Position numbers and translations under genes: made by a program. Below, piece by piece: positions 49,137 through 61,925 of a stretch of DNA of 64,000 nt. How positions within the stretch are numbered: the first letter of the stretch is position 1; every line of letters starts with the position of its first letter. Under the pieces are notes generated by a model, which saw nothing but the letters and a program-made list of their open reading frames with translations, searched no databases and had not been told where the DNA came from. This DNA comes from Loxodes magnus (lineage: Eukaryota > Ciliophora > Karyorelictea > Loxodida > Loxodidae). The DNA is taken from positions 62,001 to 126,000 of the forward strand of contig CAMPDV010000127.1 in the NCBI GenBank assembly GCA_946699065.1, given 5' to 3'.

Positions 49137-49687
49137 TATGTTTTTTAATATTTATTAAAACTAATTAATAAGAAACTTATTTTATTTACTTTTTAATTAG
49201 TAAATAGCTTAAAGAAATCATTTTTTTTGATTAAATGTAAGTGAAAAACAATAATTAATAGCAGTAGATTTAAAAGAATTGTAATATTTTATTTATCATT
49301 TAAAATGGCCTATAAAGAAATAAGGTTTTCTTACTAAAAGTCTTTGATTTAAAGCACAAATAAGTAGTAACTAATAAATGCATATTAAATTTATTGTATT
49401 AAGGATATAAATATTCGTTATAAACTTTTGAAATAATAATCTATCCTTTTATTTAAAAGTAAAAAGATATAAAATAATTAAAATTGTAAAAGCATGTGCA
49501 CTATTAGTTTAATATCTTGTCTTGCTTTAAGACAAAAATAGAAAAATAAATGTTTTAGAAATAAGATATTTATAAGTATGATTAATAAATAATTAAATTG
49601 CTTAATTGTATTGAAATTAAGTCAGTAAAATTATTAAGTGAAGTTATTTTAATTAAATAGTTATTGAAGTAAGTTATAAAAATTAAA

Positions 49688-50759
49688 ATGGAGAAAAAAG
49701 AAAAGCAATTTATTAAAAGCATTTTTTTAAGAAAACTCTTAAGAGCGAGAAACCACATTTTAGGGAAAATATCTCTACTTAATTTTAAGTATGAAATTCT
49801 GCCTAACTTATGTTACTAAAAGCTAATAAACAAGATCAGTTATGACCAAAGTAAAGGTATTTCTTTAATATTTTTTAGATCAAATCCTTACTGGTCACTT
49901 TTCAAGTGTTTTCTCTGTCACCATATCAAGGGATCTAAATTAAATTGTATCAGTTTCAGGATATCCTGAAAATTCGATAAAGATCTGGAATTTCCAGACA
50001 GGTATTCTCCAAAGAACTATAACAGGACATACTTCATTTGTTTTATCGGTAGTAATCTCCCCGGACTCTAACTATATTGTATCAGGATCTAATGATACAA
50101 CCATAAAGATCTGAAATTCATAGAATGGTTCACTCATAAGAACTTTAACAGGCCATACTTCTACAATTAACTCGGTAGTAATCTCCCCGGACTCTAACTA
50201 TATCATATCAGGATCTTACGATAACACCATAAAGATCTGAAATTTCCACAATGGTGCTCTTCAAAGAACTTTAACGGGGCATACTTCATATGTTAACTCG
50301 GTAGTAATCTCCTATGACTCTAGATATATTATATCAGGATCTGTAGATACAAATATAAAGATCTGGGAATTCTAGACTGGTCAGCTTGTGCGAACTCTTA
50401 CTGGGCATTCAAGTTCTGTTTTATCAGTGATAGTGTCTAAGGATAATAGATATTTCATATCTGGCTCTAGTGACAGGACTATAAAGATATGGAACTTCTC
50501 TTCTGGTAAGTGTATTCGTACTCTACAAGGTCATTCAAGTTCTGTATCAAGTATTCAGTTAAGTGTTGATTCAAGTGTTATATTTTCTTGTTCTTATGAC
50601 AGAACAATCAAGGTCTGGAACTTTGATACGGGTGAGTGTATATAGACTTTGTAAGATCATACATCGTATATATCTTCTATAGCATTGAGTGTTGATAATA
50701 GATGGTTGGTATCGGGAGCGGATGACAGGACAATTAGAAAGGTGAGAGTTTCGAGTTGA
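49688..50759 (+). CDS. WD40 propeller protein D (two exons)
   Basis: Start ATG 49688, intron 49857-49878 (22 nt), stop TGA 50757-50759, 349 aa. Seven blades are open throughout with TAA/TAG as Gln and TGA as Trp. Blade 1 is standard (ILTGHFSSVFS) and carries LNQIVSV where A, B and C have LNWIVSG. Variable face residues are SFVLS, STINS, SYVNS, SSVLS, SSVSS and SYISS, and the second variable site reads GSN, GSY, GSV, GSS and CSY. Two framework residues look worn: the last blade reads IRKVRVSS instead of IRKWRVSS, and blade 7 starts QDH instead of QGH. Blade 6 has a Cys (FSCSYDRT). It is probably still a full propeller. Confidence 0.9.
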
Positions 50760-51261
50760 GAAATTTATGATTTGACTTAATTTAATTTTACGATTAAAGA
50801 TATAAGATATTGGTAATGCATTTAAATGAATGCTTAATGTTAATTATGTTTGTTGTTTTATGAAGTGTTTGTTTTATTTTTTTTTATTTATTAAAAGGTT
50901 GTATATTCTTAAATATTCTTGGTTTAAAATAAAGGTTGAGTAGATAATATAGGTTATAGAAATTAGTGAGGTATGTTGATTTAAAGTGGTAATGTTTAAA
51001 TATTAAAAATATAATTTTGTTAAATGAAGGCGTATAATAAGTTTAAGTTTTATTTTATTTATTTAAATTTATAGATTTATTTTTAGATTTTATAAAAATT
51101 TCAAGTTATGTATAAATTTTCATTTTTTTTGTGAAGTAGTTAAAATATTATTTATAAGGTTAAAGTTAGTTTATAATCTTGATTCTTAATTAAAAAATTT
51201 AATTAAATGTTTCATTTTATTTATATTATTATTTATTATTTATTATTATTATGATATTACT

Positions 51262-52130
51262 AAGATATATATATAAAATGGCTTCTAAGAAATAGCAGAA
51301 CTTTGAACAAAACATTTAAACAGGAAAATTCTCTAAAAAATAAAAAAGCGAAATAATTACAATGAGTGAAAGTGAGAAATATGATTGATATGACGAACAT
51401 TAACCGCTTGGAAACCCAGAATTAAAAAAACTTCCTACACAAACTTAAATAGAAATATTATCTAAGTCATTAAATGAGTTTATGTTTAAAAATAGATACC
51501 TCACTGATAAAGTAGAAAAACTAATAACGTCTTTACTTGAGAAACAATATTAATCATCATAAGAAATAGAAAACAAACTGCAACAAAGAATTCTTTAAAT
51601 TTAATAATAAATTCAGGTAACGCCATTTTCGATTTAACAGAATTAATCAGATCCTATGGAAATAGAAAATGAAGCCTTAAATTAAAATAAACAGTAAACA
51701 TTTATTTAAAATAAGTAGTAAATTTAAATTAAATAAGTGTTACAGGAATAATAGTTTAAAAGAAGAATAAAATGCTACGTGTGCAATAAATAACACCAAT
51801 GAAAATACTGCTACTAACTAAGCGAAATTTAAAGAAAGAATAAATATGATATTTTTAGAAAACTATTTAGGATATATCCAACATAAAGCGGAAAAATTTA
51901 TAGAAAAAAATTCTTTAATTAAAATCTGAATCCTTGGAGAAATAATTAGGAACGCTACATGCAAGATGAAAACTATTCAGAATATTAAAGGATGGTGCGC
52001 TAATGAAGTGCTACACCGCCTAACTAAGCCTAGTAGAAATTCAAGACAAACTAATAGAGACAAGCTGATAGAATAGGTCAGATGGCTGACTACTAAGGCT
52101 TTAACAAAGCTTTTTAACTTTAACTTTTTA
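51262..52130 (+). mobile_element. Orphan ORF1 element 5, inserted in the tail of unit D
   Basis: Units B, C, A and E lack this block at the same place, so it is an insertion; the target duplication is not clear in the surrounding AT repeats. It holds one reading frame (51278-52006) and about 120 bp of 3' sequence ending in GGCTGACTACTAAGGCTTTAAC. It has no RT or endonuclease. Confidence 0.7.
51278..52006 (+). CDS. ORF1-like protein with coiled coil and CCHC knuckle (intact frame)
   Basis: The only orphan element with one frame from ATG to a likely TGA stop (52004-52006), about 242 aa. The order is a polar N-terminus (MASKKQQNFEQNIQTG), a helical Glu/Leu/Lys region (IEILSKSLNEFMFKNRYL), a very Gln-rich segment mostly written TAA/TAG, a knuckle CYVCNKQHQWKYC (51773-51811, C-x2-C-x3-H-x4-C, one Trp from TGA), then YPTQSGKIYRKKF with the family G-x-I-Y-[KR]-x-K motif. 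Multimerisation by the coiled coil and RNA binding by the knuckle are expected from the family. It shows well that TAA, TAG and TGA are all sense in this genome. Confidence 0.75.
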
Positions 52131-54186
52131 TAAATTTTAAATTTTATGTTTAAAATTTATTGTTTCAGATTGGAAAATTAATTTTTATGATATTAAGATT
52201 TTTATTTATCATTATTTTTCAACTTTAGGTTTAAATTTCATGAAAATTAAAATTTTTTTTATTTGTTCAGTGTTTTACACTACCAAAGATTTCTAGGACA
52301 GAATTTTTTTTTTATTTTGGGAGAAAAAATCCTAAATAGGAATAAAATTTCAAGAAAAATTTCCAAATATAAAAGATTTTTAAGAAAAAAATAGTAATTA
52401 AAAAAAATTAATATTAAAGTATAATTTGGAAATCTATTTTGTTGAAATGATATTTTTTAAAAGTAAAAAACTTGTTTTTTAGGAAAATTTTTTGATTTGA
52501 AAAATTTGTAACAAGATTTTTTTGTTTTTGATTTAAAAATATATTTTTGATAAGGTAAATTATTTTTGAAATTATAAAAAAAGTATTGTTTATGTTTTGA
52601 AGAAAAAACATTTTTTAATTTTGAACTTCTTTTCGAGTTAATGAAAAAATTCGCTTTAAAAATTTTTAATATTATAAAAATTTACTTAAAAGAAAAGGAT
52701 CTCTAGAAGAAAAGAGATATAATAAAGAAAACCATGGAATCGTGAAAATATTATCTTTTTTCACTCTGAGTTATTCGCTACAAAAGATTTTCGAGATGGA
52801 TAAATCCTTTTCTTAAAGAGATAGAATTTTAAAAGATTTGAAAAATTTTTTAAATGATTTTTAAGAAGTAAATATAAAAAAATAAATTATAATTTTAGGA
52901 AGAAATAAATTAGTAAAAAAACCTCTATAAGAGTGCTTACCGTTTATAATAGGTATTATGAATTGTTAAAAAACTAATCTAAAAGGAATTTAAAAATCCA
53001 TTTATAAAAATATGAACAGTCAAATAGAAAAAATGAGGTAATGCATCTGTAATAATAAATTTTAGGCCAATCTACAAAGAATATAAAAAAATTAATTAAA
53101 CAAGAATCTAATTAATATGTCTAACCTAACTATATCAAATATACAAATAAAAACTTATTAATCAAGTTTAAAAAAACTGTTTTATTGTAATAATAAGAAA
53201 AGCATTAAAAATTTAAAAGATTGGCAAAAGTGCCTTGAAAAGAGCTTACTACGAGCAATTTATCTATTTTTAGTTTGCGAAAAGATGTTAATTTAGAAGA
53301 GAAAAACGAGTTTTTAAGAAAAATTGCTATATTAAGTAATTTTCTCTTTAAATTTTTTTAATTTCGTAATATTAAATGAATAGTTTTAAAGATAAACTTT
53401 CTGCTTATAAGAAACTTAAATAAATCTACTGTGCATGTAGAAAATCGATTTTATTTATTTAATTTTAAAATTTGAATTCCTAATGAAGCTATTTTATTAA
53501 AGTTGAAAATTTAAAAAAATGGATTGATTGTTTATCATATAAAAAACATTTGCTAGTAAGCTATATAAATAATTTGGATATATGCAAAATTATAAAAATC
53601 TTCATTTTTTTGTAAAGTATCTTATACTTCCATCTAAAATAAGAATAAAATTATATTCTAATATTAAATAATACGAATTAGCAAAATGAAAGTGTAAATA
53701 ATTAAGAAATCAATATAGTTTTCATTATATCAAAAAAGGTTAAAAGAAAAGCTTTAATCTTTTGTATTAATTAAAATAATATACAAAGTGTAATTTAATA
53801 ACTATTAGAATTATATCTATAAAAAATGGGAAATATTTCGTACTATATAAAAAGAAACATATATAGCATAATAAAAAGCAAATTTTCTACTAAGCCGATA
53901 ATGCTAATATCACACAATTTCATAAATGCCTTAATAATGAGCATTTTTGTTATATTCTAAATTATTAGACAACTAAATTATAATTTATAATTTAAGCATT
54001 CCTTTAATAAATGTTTGCTTTAATATAAAATATAGTATTTTTAATTTAAGATACTAAATATTCATAAATATTCATAAATATTCATAAACATAATAATATT
54101 TAAAGTGCTTTATTTAAATTAAATTAAATTTAAATTAATAATGTTCGCCTTTCAGCTTAATAAAATAATTTTTATGATATCACTCT

Positions 54187-57100
54187 CATTCTGAAACTCT
54201 TAGGTCTTCACTATTGTTTTGATTTGATTTTTTTTAGTTTAGTTTCTCTTCTTCTTGTATCTTTGTTCATTCTAAAAATAATTATTTTAAGTCTTCTTTA
54301 TTCAAATATTACTAATGGATTTATTTTTCCCTCAATCATTCTTAAAATCATGTTATTTGTTAATGCTTTTGTTTTATGCTAGACTATGTTTTTTTAATCT
54401 TAAGATCAATATCTTCTAGTATTTATTTATTCTTTTTTGTTCCTTAATTTATTAATATTTGATTATATTCTAGCATTTCTTTTAAATTTTTCTCTATTTT
54501 TTATTAGTTTCATTGTTTATTGTATATTTATTATTTCCTTCTTTTCAGATTTATGTTTATGTGTAAGTTTTATAATATTTCTTGTATCTGAAGACTGTTT
54601 TCTTATATAATTTATCTGTAATACTTGCAATCAAAGACGTGTTCAAATTTTTCTTATTGCTAACAAATGCATAATATCTACTCTTAATCAATATGTCTTT
54701 CTGAGAGATCAGCTCTAAAAAATATTAATTGCGTTCTTAGTCTATAAATTAATTTTTATTCTTTTATTAATTCTTTGTTTGTTGTTATATAAGTAATTTT
54801 TTTAAATTTAGTCTCATTTTTATATTGTCTATAAATTATTTCGGCTATTTTCATATCTTATATTCTCTATATTGTTTCCTTGAAAAATTTTTTTTGTATT
54901 TTTTTTAGATTTCTTTAGTATAATTGTTTATGTTAAGATATTTTATTTATTCATTGTTTATTTCATAGTATTTTTCAATTTTTTTAATGTTTTTTTTATA
55001 TTTTGAATTCTATTTTTAACTCTGTTTGAAAAGTTATTAGAATTTTGTATCTTATCTACTTTTTACTTTTTCTTGATCATTTCTGAATTAATCTTATAAC
55101 TTTTTGTAGAATTTTAAAAATCTTTATGCTGTTGAATCTTCAAATTTACATCAGTTGAAATCTATATACTATATTTCTTTAAATGATGCTTGTGGAATTT
55201 TCAAGTATTTTCTTAAGATTTATCTTTGTGCTATTTAGATTTTATTTTTTCATTTTGTTATTCCTAATTGAATACTATATGGAATTAATTCCGAGTAGTA
55301 TTCTAATTTTGCCATTATGAATAATCTGAATAAGTTCTAAAAGTTAATTGGCTATGTTTTGTTATAGTTTTTAAAGAATTAAGATTAGAATATAAATATC
55401 GATTATTAAAATTTTTTGAAGAGGTACTCAATCTGAACCTTTTCCACATTAAGTTAGTTTATTTGATATCCTAGGTATTAAATTTGTTATTTCTATTAAA
55501 TTTTTTTTCCTAATAGAAAAAGTTCAATTTCTTTGCTCGTTGTGTTTCTATTTTTGAGTATTTATATAAATTCGCATTTCTCTGTGTTAATATTAAGTCT
55601 TATTAATTTAAAAATGTTTTCAGTTTCGTTTAGTAAGATTTACATATTTTTTTGATTATTTGATATTAGTATTAAATCATCTGCTCAAGCAAGTTTAGCA
55701 TGATAAATTTTTTGAATTTTATGCCCTAATTTTTCATATTTTTCTAAATACCTTAATACTGTATCATAGTATATTATTGCTAATATTGGTCCACTTGAGC
55801 TGCCTTGTAAGACTCCATTTACTTACCGAATTTTTCTAGTTATTTCTTCATCAAGATAGAAGTTAATTTATACTTTTTAATATGTATCTTTTATTATATT
55901 AATTATATTTTACGAAATGTTTAATCTTTTCATCTGGTCAAATAAAAATCTGCGATTTATTGTGTCGAACATTTTTTCTACATCAATTAACGTGATTAAT
56001 AAGTCTTCATTATAATTTTCTTTTTTCTTTTTATTTTTATAGTTTTCTATGATTTGTTTTAATTATCATATATTATTAGCAGTTTGCATTATTTTTATAA
56101 ATCCTTTTTAATCTTTATTTAATATATCTTAATCTTATATTTCTTAGTATAATTGGTTAGTTTCTAATTTATCAAATATTTTTTAAATTACGTTTATGAG
56201 TGCTATCGGTCTGTAATTTTTTCAATTTTATTTGTTTCCTTTTTTTGTGAAGCATTATTATTTTAACTTTGTTCATATTTTTAGGTAGTTTTTATTACTT
56301 CTAACAATTTTAGAAAAATTTGCATAGCATTTATCATAGTTAGTGTGATGCGTTTTTTATTAGTTCATTTGATATTGAATAAAATCCTTGAGCCTTATTG
56401 TTAGGTAAAAATCTTATTACATCTCATACTTACTAGTATAGAATATTTTCTCATTTTTTTTAATCTTTCTTTAATATTTGTTCCATAGATTTTGTCAATT
56501 TCTTTATTAATTTTGTTATTTTAATTTAGAGAAAGATTTTATTATTTATTAAATACATTTTCTCCCAATTTTGAATGAAGTCTTCTTATTACATTTTCGT
56601 CAGGTTCATTTTTGTTCCTTTTTTTGAGTTTAAAATCTTTTTGGCTTAATTGACCATTTCTTGATTATTACCATTTAGGAATATTTATTAATTATTTTTA
56701 TTTTGCTGTTGTTCTTCTTTTTACATTTTGCTATACTTGTTTTTTTCTTTTAAATATTTCTTTTTGAGTTTTAATATGTAATCGTTATTTCTATTATATT
56801 AATTTATTTCTTACATATACATATTTCTAGCTATATTTTTTCTCAGCATCTATTAGTATTATTTTAAAGATTTTTTAACCTCTTGTTGTCTTTTAATTCC
56901 TACACTATTGAATGCAGATATATGAATTAGATTTATAATAAAGTCGTATTGTTCTTCTAGATTTTGTTCATCTATTAATTAATTAAAAAATTCATATGTC
57001 CCTCTATATTCTTTATAGGAATACTTTCAGATATCTTATTTTAATTTTTTCAATTTATAACTTATTTTAAATTATGTGAACTTGTCATTTTTTTAGATTA

Positions 57101-57977
57101 TTGGTTATCTAATTTAAGTTTATGTTATGAGTAGAAAATGATCTGTTGTTAACCCCACTTCTTCTTAAACGTTAAATCTGAAGTTTTCTTATTGACTGTT
57201 TTTTTAATTAGTGAATATATAATAAATTATTTATCTTTGCTTTGTTTATTTAATTATATGAGTATTTTATCTTTCTTAGTTTATATCTATTAAATCAAAA
57301 GTTCGCACAAATTGCTATAGAAGTTCATCTACGTATTTTATGTTTTATTATTTATTTAAATGAGCATTAAAATCTCCACATATGATTATTTTGTGATTTT
57401 TAAATTAGTCTAATAACTATCCTAGTTCTTAATAACAATTAAATATTAGTTCCACTGAGTGATTACTAGGTGGCATATAGATATTTATAACTATTAATTC
57501 ATTTAATTTGAAGGCTTGTATCCTGTTATAATTATGCTATATTTGAATTTCTTCAACTTGATCTTCAATTAAAAAAAAAGCAAATAGTCCTTCTGTTTTT
57601 CCAGTTCGTTACAGGAAATATTATTTGAAGTTTTTGTTTAATATTCCATATTCTTTAGTAGTTTAAGTTTCTTGGAGCATTAGAATATCCAGGTTATTTT
57701 CTTATATAAGATTATTTATTTCTAATTTTTTTTTTAAGTATCCTCCATGTATATTTATGGATCCGATTCTGTATATTTTTTCGTATTCTTCTATATATTA
57801 TGAGTTAATTCCATTTCCTTCTCAATTTTCCAGTTGTTGCAAAAATAGGTGAAAATCTTTTAGTTAGTTAAAGTCCTGATATATTTAGCTATATTATTTA
57901 TCTTTAATTAAATTACATTTATTCAAATTTTATAGTTTTTTCTAATTCTCATATTTTTATTATACATATTATTAGTG
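54187..57977 (-). CDS. LINE copy 2 ORF2: endonuclease, reverse transcriptase, zinc finger (decayed)
   Basis: Carries the same motifs as 690-4480, in the same order and frames, including AWADD with Trp encoded by TGA at 55687-55685 and the QNWKNYRPIALINV box. I saw no difference that removes a motif present in copy 1. The start and end are approximate for the same reason as in copy 1. Confidence 0.8.
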
Positions 57978-58547
57978 GTGATGTGATTAATTTGCTTGAT
58001 TTCAGAGATTATTTTGTGGCTATCTTGCTCCACCTTTTAAACCTCTTGGTTTAATTCAAATTTAGTTTTTCTTTGGATATAATTTTACTTTTAATAGATT
58101 TTCTTCTTGTTTAAAACTTTTTTTAATTCATTTATATTATTCTAATATTCTAGGTATTCTTTTTAGTATTTTTTAGTCTATTTTTAAGTCGATAAATTTT
58201 TTATTTTTTTGTTTGTTAGATTAAATCAGCGCTTTTAACTATTTATTAATAATTAGTTTTTATCATCATTATTAATCTAAATTTTCTTTTTATGTGTTTT
58301 TCTAGGCTTTGTTTTATAAACGCGTTATATTTATTTAAATAGTATGGCTAGAATTTTATTTAGTTTTAGTTTATATTTTTTATTATTTTAAATCTTAAGT
58401 TAAAGTACTTTTAATAACTTTTTAGTCTTCTTTTTTACGTTTATATCAGAATTATTTACATTTTGTTTCTAAATTTTCCAAATTTTCTGTTGCTTCTCTT
58501 TTCTTTTAATTATTTTCTTATGAAGATTTTTAAAATGTTTTGTATTT

Positions 58548-59563
58548 GAGAAGAAATACATTGTCCTTAATATTATATATATCAATTTAAGTAATTATAT
58601 TTGTTTTTTTTTTAATTATTTCTTATTGTTGTATATTTTAAGTTAAGTTGTTTTTATTCTTAGTAATTTTGTTTCTTTTCTAATGATTCGCTCAAATTTC
58701 TCTGTAGTTAAATAATTTAGCTTTACTTATCTTCTATTTTTTTTAGTTCCTGCAGCATTTTGTGCTCTGGGATTTCTTCTTATATAACTAAATTATTGTT
58801 TAGGAATTTGTTAAACTATTACTAGTTACTTTGCTACTATTAATTTTTTAATTCTTAAAGTTTCGTTGCTGATTGTAAAAAAATAATTTTATCTAGTTCT
58901 TATTGTTAAATTTTTATTTGCGCTTAAAACTCAAAGCACTCTTAAATTTAACCTCTTTTTGTCCTTTTGATTTTTTTATTTATTCATTCGATTTTTTAAT
59001 CTTATTTTCTTCTGCAGAAGTCAAATTTGTGTCCCACTTAGCCACAGAATATACATATTGATTAAGTTTTGTGTCTCATAGTTATATTTTAATCGTAATA
59101 TTTTATTTCATTTGTTAATTTTAAAATTTCTTGTTATGTGATTTCACATATTATTTCTATTATTGGGTAGGACTTGTTTTCTATTTGTTTGAAGTTAATT
59201 TCTTTTATATTTTCGCTATAAAAGTTAAAAAGAGATTTAGAATATCATATAATTTCATTGCATTTGTGCTTGTTATTCTTATTTTATAGTGATTTCTGTT
59301 ATATTAGTTATCGAATAATTTTTCTTCAATTTCTAGTTATACCAATTATTTTGGCATATTGTTATCGGCTAGGTTAATGTGAAAAAATTGTTTACTGGTG
59401 TATTTCTTCATTAGTTCTTTACTTTTGAAGAAAAGTACGTAATTCCCTTTAAAATTACACTTCGAATTGCATAGAACCTCCATTCTTTTGATATTTCCAA
59501 AGATTTTATTGAATATTTCGTTTTCGATTAGTTTTTTAATTTGATATTAGTTTTCCGGGTCAT
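58548..59563 (-). CDS. LINE copy 2 ORF1-like protein with CCHC knuckle (decayed)
   Basis: Counterpart of 5050-6065, with ATG 59563-59561 and knuckle CIFCGQVGHKFDFC at 59055-59014. One extra base relative to copy 1 near 59520 puts the first 50 codons into a more protein-like frame (SLEISKEWRFYAIRSVILKG). The later frame changes before the knuckle are shared with copy 1. The end is approximate. Confidence 0.6.
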
Positions 59564-60892
59564 TTTCGAATTAAGTCAAAAGTTGATTTGTGTAAATAAT
59601 TGATTAATAGTTAGTGGTTTATTCGTCTAGAAATATGATTAGTTAGAAGAGAGTTCTCACTTCTTTCAGTTAACAATCAACTTTAATGGCTTAGCCAGGT
59701 AGGTTGTTGTCAACTGATTTCTAGGAAATTTAATAATGCATTTTTTTTATTAAAAATTTTTATATCTTTCAAACTCTAATCCTTTTTTTAATTTATCCAT
59801 CCCGAAAATCTTTTTAGTGTAAGACTGAGAGAAAAAATAAAGAATAATTTTTCAGAATTTCATTAATAACTTTATTTTCTCTCCTTTTTAATTGAAATCC
59901 TTTTCAATTAAGTAAATTCTTATAAAATTTAAAAATTTTATCAATAGTTTTTTCATTTACTCGAAAAGAAATTCAAATTTAAAAAAATTTAATTCCAAGT
60001 CAAAAAAATGCATTTTTATCAAAAACATAAACAATAACTTTTGTTTTCTATCATTTCCAAAAAAATGTACTTATTCAATTTTTTTTCTTGAAATCAAAAA
60101 GCAACAAAAAATTTGTTCGAATTTTTCAAATCAAAAAATTTTAATTAATACAAAAATAAGTTTTTTCATTTTTACAAAATGCCATTTAATAAAAAAAGAT
60201 CTACAAATTCTAATTTAACCAAAAATTTTTATAAATTCCTATTTTTTTCAAAAATCTTTTATATTTGGATTTCTTTTGAAATTTTATTCCCTTTTAACTT
60301 TTTCATCCCGAAATTAAAAAATTTATTCCGTCCCAGAAATGTCCTCTAGTGCTAAATGTTGAGCAAAAAGTAGTTTTTTATTTTTCAATAAATTCATACT
60401 CTAAAATTGAAATATAAAAATAAAAATAAAACTTACTATTAGAAAAATTCTTTTTCCAATCGGAAACATAAAATGTTAAACTTAAAAATTAAAATTTAAT
60501 AATAATAATAAATAATAATAAATAAATAATAATAAATAACAATAACAATAATTATTATTAAAAATTAAATATAAATAACTAAAGTAAAACGCAAAACTTT
60601 ATAAAATATTTAAAATAATAATCAAGATTAATAAATTACTTTGCTGTATAAATAAATTTTAAATACTTCACAAAAAAAATGAAAATTTATACTTAACTTG
60701 AAACTTTTACAAACTATATATAAATAAATCAATAAAAAATTTTATGAAATGAAAACAACTTAAGTTTATTTTTTGTCTTCATTCACCAAAGATATATTTA
60801 AAATATTTTTAAATATTACCCCTTTTAAATCACATACTTTCACTAATTTCAATAGCCTATATTATTTGCACAACCTTTTTTAAGCCAATAAT

Positions 60893-61769
60893 AATAATAA
60901 CGAAATTAAAATGTTCAACAGTGCCAATCTGGACACCGTTTAAAATAAGTTGTTTTATCAGCAACACTTCTCATCATTCTTGACTTTCTAATGAAATTAT
61001 CTTCACTAAGGTCTTCTCAGTTTCTTTGATTTCTTGTTCTTATTATTTCAAAAGGTACTTCACATCATTTTCTTCTGTAAATATCTCCATGCTAGTTACA
61101 ATAGAGCCTCTAGTATTTTTCTTATTCTTTACGCCAAAATTTTCTCTTGAAATTCTAAAATTTTTAGCAATTCTTATACAGATGTCACTTACTCTTACAG
61201 TAGTAGCATTTCTTCCTTACTTATCTGATTGGTTTTCGATTTATAACCTCTTTTTATTCTATCTCCATCTAATTAGTTATGTTTGTGCTAATATTCTTTT
61301 GCTTAATAAACTCCAACTCTTGTTTTTATACGATATTTCCAAGCCTTGCTGTTTCTTATCTATGTTCAGTTTAAATGTTCCAATATGCTTGGAGTTCCCT
61401 TTCTTAATTAATAATTCTAATCTCTAAGTTATCTTACCCAAGCGATAATAAGTTTCTTAGTTCTTAATTTTCCTACTTAAGCACTTTAATCTCTTCCTAG
61501 AGATTGGATATTTCAAATACAAACTGTTAAATATTGATTTCCTTTTTAATTATCTTTGATGGAAGTTCTTTTCCTGTTATTATATTAGATTCCTTTCTTT
61601 TTATTACTTTAGGAGGTGTTTATTATAGTTATTAGGTTCTTTATTAGTTTTTTAAGTGAGGAGAAGAAGACTCTTGATACTTTTTTTTATGCCTGCTTTT
61701 TCTCTAGAGCTTTTTTCTCTTCTTTGCTCAAGAAAAAGCCGGGAACAAGATTTTAAGACTCCATTTTTA
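60893..61769 (-). mobile_element. Orphan ORF1 element 6, inserted downstream of WD40-E
   Basis: A clean insertion relative to unit A. The sequence TTTTTTAAGCCAATAAT occurs once in A (about 7408) but on both sides here (about 60876-60892 and 61770-61786), a target duplication of about 17 bp. The element lies on the minus strand and ends in an (ATT)n-like tail. It has no RT. This is the best evidence that the orphan ORF1 family is mobile by target-primed integration and moved after the A/E block duplicated. Confidence 0.8.
60915..61764 (-). CDS. ORF1-like protein of element 6
   Basis: The start is ATG 61764-61762 (MESQNLVPGFFLSKEEKK). The coiled coil (NLQEEIKVLKQENQELRN) and the perfect knuckle CYYCKSKWHLYKNC (61208-61167, Trp from TGA) lie in another frame, so one frame change or an unrecognised intron separates them from the ATG. 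After the knuckle comes QHGDIYRRKW, the family G-x-I-Y-[KR]-x-K motif, and a likely TGA stop at 60917-60915. The open plus-strand frame here is antisense and is not a gene. Confidence 0.65.
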
Positions 61770-61925
61770 TTTTTTAAGCCAATAATATAAAAGTTTTTTA
61801 ATTAATAAAAAAGCAAACACTTCATAAAACAACAAATATAATTACAATTAAACATTCATTTAAATGATTAACCAATATCTTATATCTTTAATCGTAAAAT
61901 TAAATTAAGTCAAATCATAAGTTAC

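Larger units (their letters stand above)
48424..54143 (+). repeat. WD40 repeat unit D
   Basis: Leader 48424-49136, WD40-D gene, AT-rich tail interrupted by orphan ORF1 element 5, distal module 53190-54131, then the LINE target duplication. The tail stops at the LINE, beyond which unit E runs in the opposite direction, so D and E form an inverted pair. Its distal 650 bp is nearly the same as the first 646 bp of the window. Confidence 0.7.
54144..59725 (-). mobile_element. LINE (non-LTR retrotransposon), copy 2
   Basis: Nearly the same as 647-6227, with only scattered single-base differences by eye, and with the same flanks: AAATTAATAATG at 54132-54143 and AAATTTAATAATG at 59726-59738. Identical target duplications and flanks mean it was copied with the surrounding block and did not insert independently. 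It sits between the inverted units D and E. Confidence 0.88.

Noticed and set aside
61026-61427. Plus-strand open frame of 133 codons
   Set aside because: It is antisense to the orphan ORF1 element 6, whose minus strand carries a perfect CCHC knuckle and coiled coil.
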